Source of the DNA: CAZWEZ01 sp964632795
Lineage (GTDB): Bacteria; Pseudomonadota; Alphaproteobacteria; Rhodospirillales; 2-02-FULL-58-16
Length of the DNA: 17,057 bases
Direction: 5' to 3'
Assembly (NCBI GenBank): GCA_964632795.1
Contig: CAZWEZ010000082.1
Span: 1-17,057 of the forward strand
Shown: in pieces, positions 16,051 to 17,057 of the stretch
Numbering within the stretch: position 1 is the first letter of the stretch
How the letters are laid out: each line of letters opens with the position of its first letter
The notes under the pieces: model-generated
Databases searched by the model: none
What the model was told of the DNA's origin: nothing
What the model saw: only the letters and a program-made list of their open reading frames with translations
Program-made: the position numbers and the translations under genes

Positions 16051-17057
16051 TGCTGGCCCTGTACCGCGCCGTGACCACCATCGGCGGACCGCTGATCCGG
16101 CTCTACCTGGCGCGGCGCATGGCCGCCGGCAAGGAGGACCGCGAGCGCTTCGCCGAGCGCCTGGGAATCGCCGGCCGGCGGCGCCCCGAGGGCCCCCTGG
16201 TCTGGGTCCACGCGGCCAGTGTCGGTGAATCCCTGTCCCTGCTGGGGCTGGTCGAACGGCTGTGCGCGGAGGCCGCGGTGCTGGTCACCACCGGCACCGT
16301 GACCTCGGCCCGGCTGATGGCCGAACGGCTGCCCGCCGGCGCCTTCCACCAGTACGTCCCGGTCGATCGGATGGCGTATGTCCGGCGCTTCCTCGACCAC
16401 TGGCGGCCCGAGTTGGCGCTGTGGGCCGAATCCGAGTTCTGGCCCAACCTGGTCAGCGCGACGGCGGCCAGGAAAATTCCGATGGTGCTGGTCCAGGGGC
16501 GCATCTCGGGCCGCTCGTTCGCCGGCTGGCGGCGTTTCGGCGGCCTGATCGCCCACCTGCTGTCGGGGTTCGCCCTGTGCCTGGGGCAGACGGCTCAAGA
16601 TGCCGAGCGCCTGCGCCGGCTGGGGGCGCCGAAGGCCAGGTGCGCCGGCAACCTCAAGTTCGCCGCCCCGCCGCTGCCCGCGGACGGGGCCGAACTGGCC
16701 GAACTGGAGTCGGCCCTGGGCGGCCGTCCGGTTTGGCTGGCGGCCAGCACCCATGCCGGCGAGGAGGTTATCGCCGGGGCCGTCCACCGGCGGCTCGCCG
16801 GCGCCCACCCCGGCCTGCTGAGCATCGTCGTCCCCCGCCACCCCGGGCGGGGGGGCGAGGTCGCCGAGGTCCTGCGCGCCGCCGGGCTGAGGGTGGCGGT
16901 GCGCTCGGCCGGCGAGGCGCCGGCGGCGGACACCGAGGCCTACGTGGCCGACACCATCGGCGAGCTGGGCCTGTTCTACCGCCTGGCCGGGGTGGTGTTC
17001 ATGGGCAAGTCGCTGGTCCCCCTGGGCGGCCAGAACCCGCTGGAGGCGGCGCGTTTG
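16050..17057 (+). CDS. waaA: 3-deoxy-D-manno-octulosonic acid transferase (partial, 3' end missing)
   Basis: The frame is open through the last base, giving 336 codons of a protein usually around 420-430 residues. It begins with ATG at 16050 (MLALYRAVTTIGGPLIR), overlapping the previous stop, with an N-terminal membrane-anchoring helix. The GT-B glycosyltransferase motifs are KEDRERFAERLG (28-39), the catalytic HAASVGE with E60, an ALWAESEFWPNLV segment near 127-139, and MGKSLVPLGGQNPLEAA at the edge. WaaA transfers Kdo from CMP-Kdo to lipid IVA at the cytoplasmic face of the inner membrane. In related genomes lpxK often follows, but it is outside this window. Confidence 0.93.
   Translation, partial: MLALYRAVTTIGGPLIRLYLARRMAAGKEDRERFAERLGIAGRRRPEGPLVWVHAASVGESLSLLGLVERLCAEAAVLVTTGTVTSARLMAERLPAGAFHQYVPVDRMAYVRRFLDHWRPELALWAESEFWPNLVSATAARKIPMVLVQGRISGRSFAGWRRFGGLIAHLLSGFALCLGQTAQDAERLRRLGAPKARCAGNLKFAAPPLPADGAELAELESALGGRPVWLAASTHAGEEVIAGAVHRRLAGAHPGLLSIVVPRHPGRGGEVAEVLRAAGLRVAVRSAGEAPAADTEAYVADTIGELGLFYRLAGVVFMGKSLVPLGGQNPLEAARL

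Overview
This GC-rich window is tightly packed, with short gaps and many overlapping start and stop codons. It looks like the chromosome of an alphaproteobacterium, most likely from the Rhodospirillales or a relative. The evidence is heterotetrameric sarcosine oxidase genes, an alphaproteobacterial-type PrmA, a DUF1127 protein, a Kbl/Tdh threonine pathway and an LPS export and Kdo-transferase cluster. The taxonomic call is inference from gene content and base composition. There are no RNA genes, insertion sequences or CRISPR arrays. No gene-free stretch exceeds 300 bases; the two largest gaps, 7882-8113 and 13291-13519, look like divergent regulatory regions.

Left block, plus strand (2-3737): the C-terminal half of soxA, then soxG, prmA, a PaaY-type gamma-carbonic-anhydrase-like gene, and the first 25 codons of a maleylacetoacetate isomerase gene (maiA). 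The maiA start overlaps the paaY stop, but its homology stops abruptly beside a convergent gene, so it is a broken remnant.

Middle block, minus strand (7881 down to 3745): kbl, tdh, a small three-helix membrane protein that overlaps tdh, and an acetylpolyamine amidohydrolase/histone-deacetylase-like gene form one likely operon. Below it are a 58-residue lysine-rich protein with its own good promoter and a GYD-domain protein. Kbl and Tdh convert threonine to glycine and acetyl-CoA. Sarcosine oxidase opposite them also yields glycine, so both sides of the maiA scar concern glycine and one-carbon metabolism.

Right block: a 1166-residue plus-strand flavoprotein (8114-11614) joins an unrecognised N-terminal region, a GltD/NfnB-like two-[4Fe-4S] and FAD/NAD unit, and a PyrK/NfnA-like FAD/NAD and iron-sulfur unit in one chain. 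This is the NfnAB/SudAB architecture fused and is the most interesting object here. It is followed by pmbA (tldE), a minus-strand DUF1127 gene, then an envelope operon of an MsbA-like ABC exporter with a TTG start, a DUF374 acyltransferase and waaA (cut by the window end). This operon would carry out late lipid A/LPS assembly and flipping at the inner membrane.
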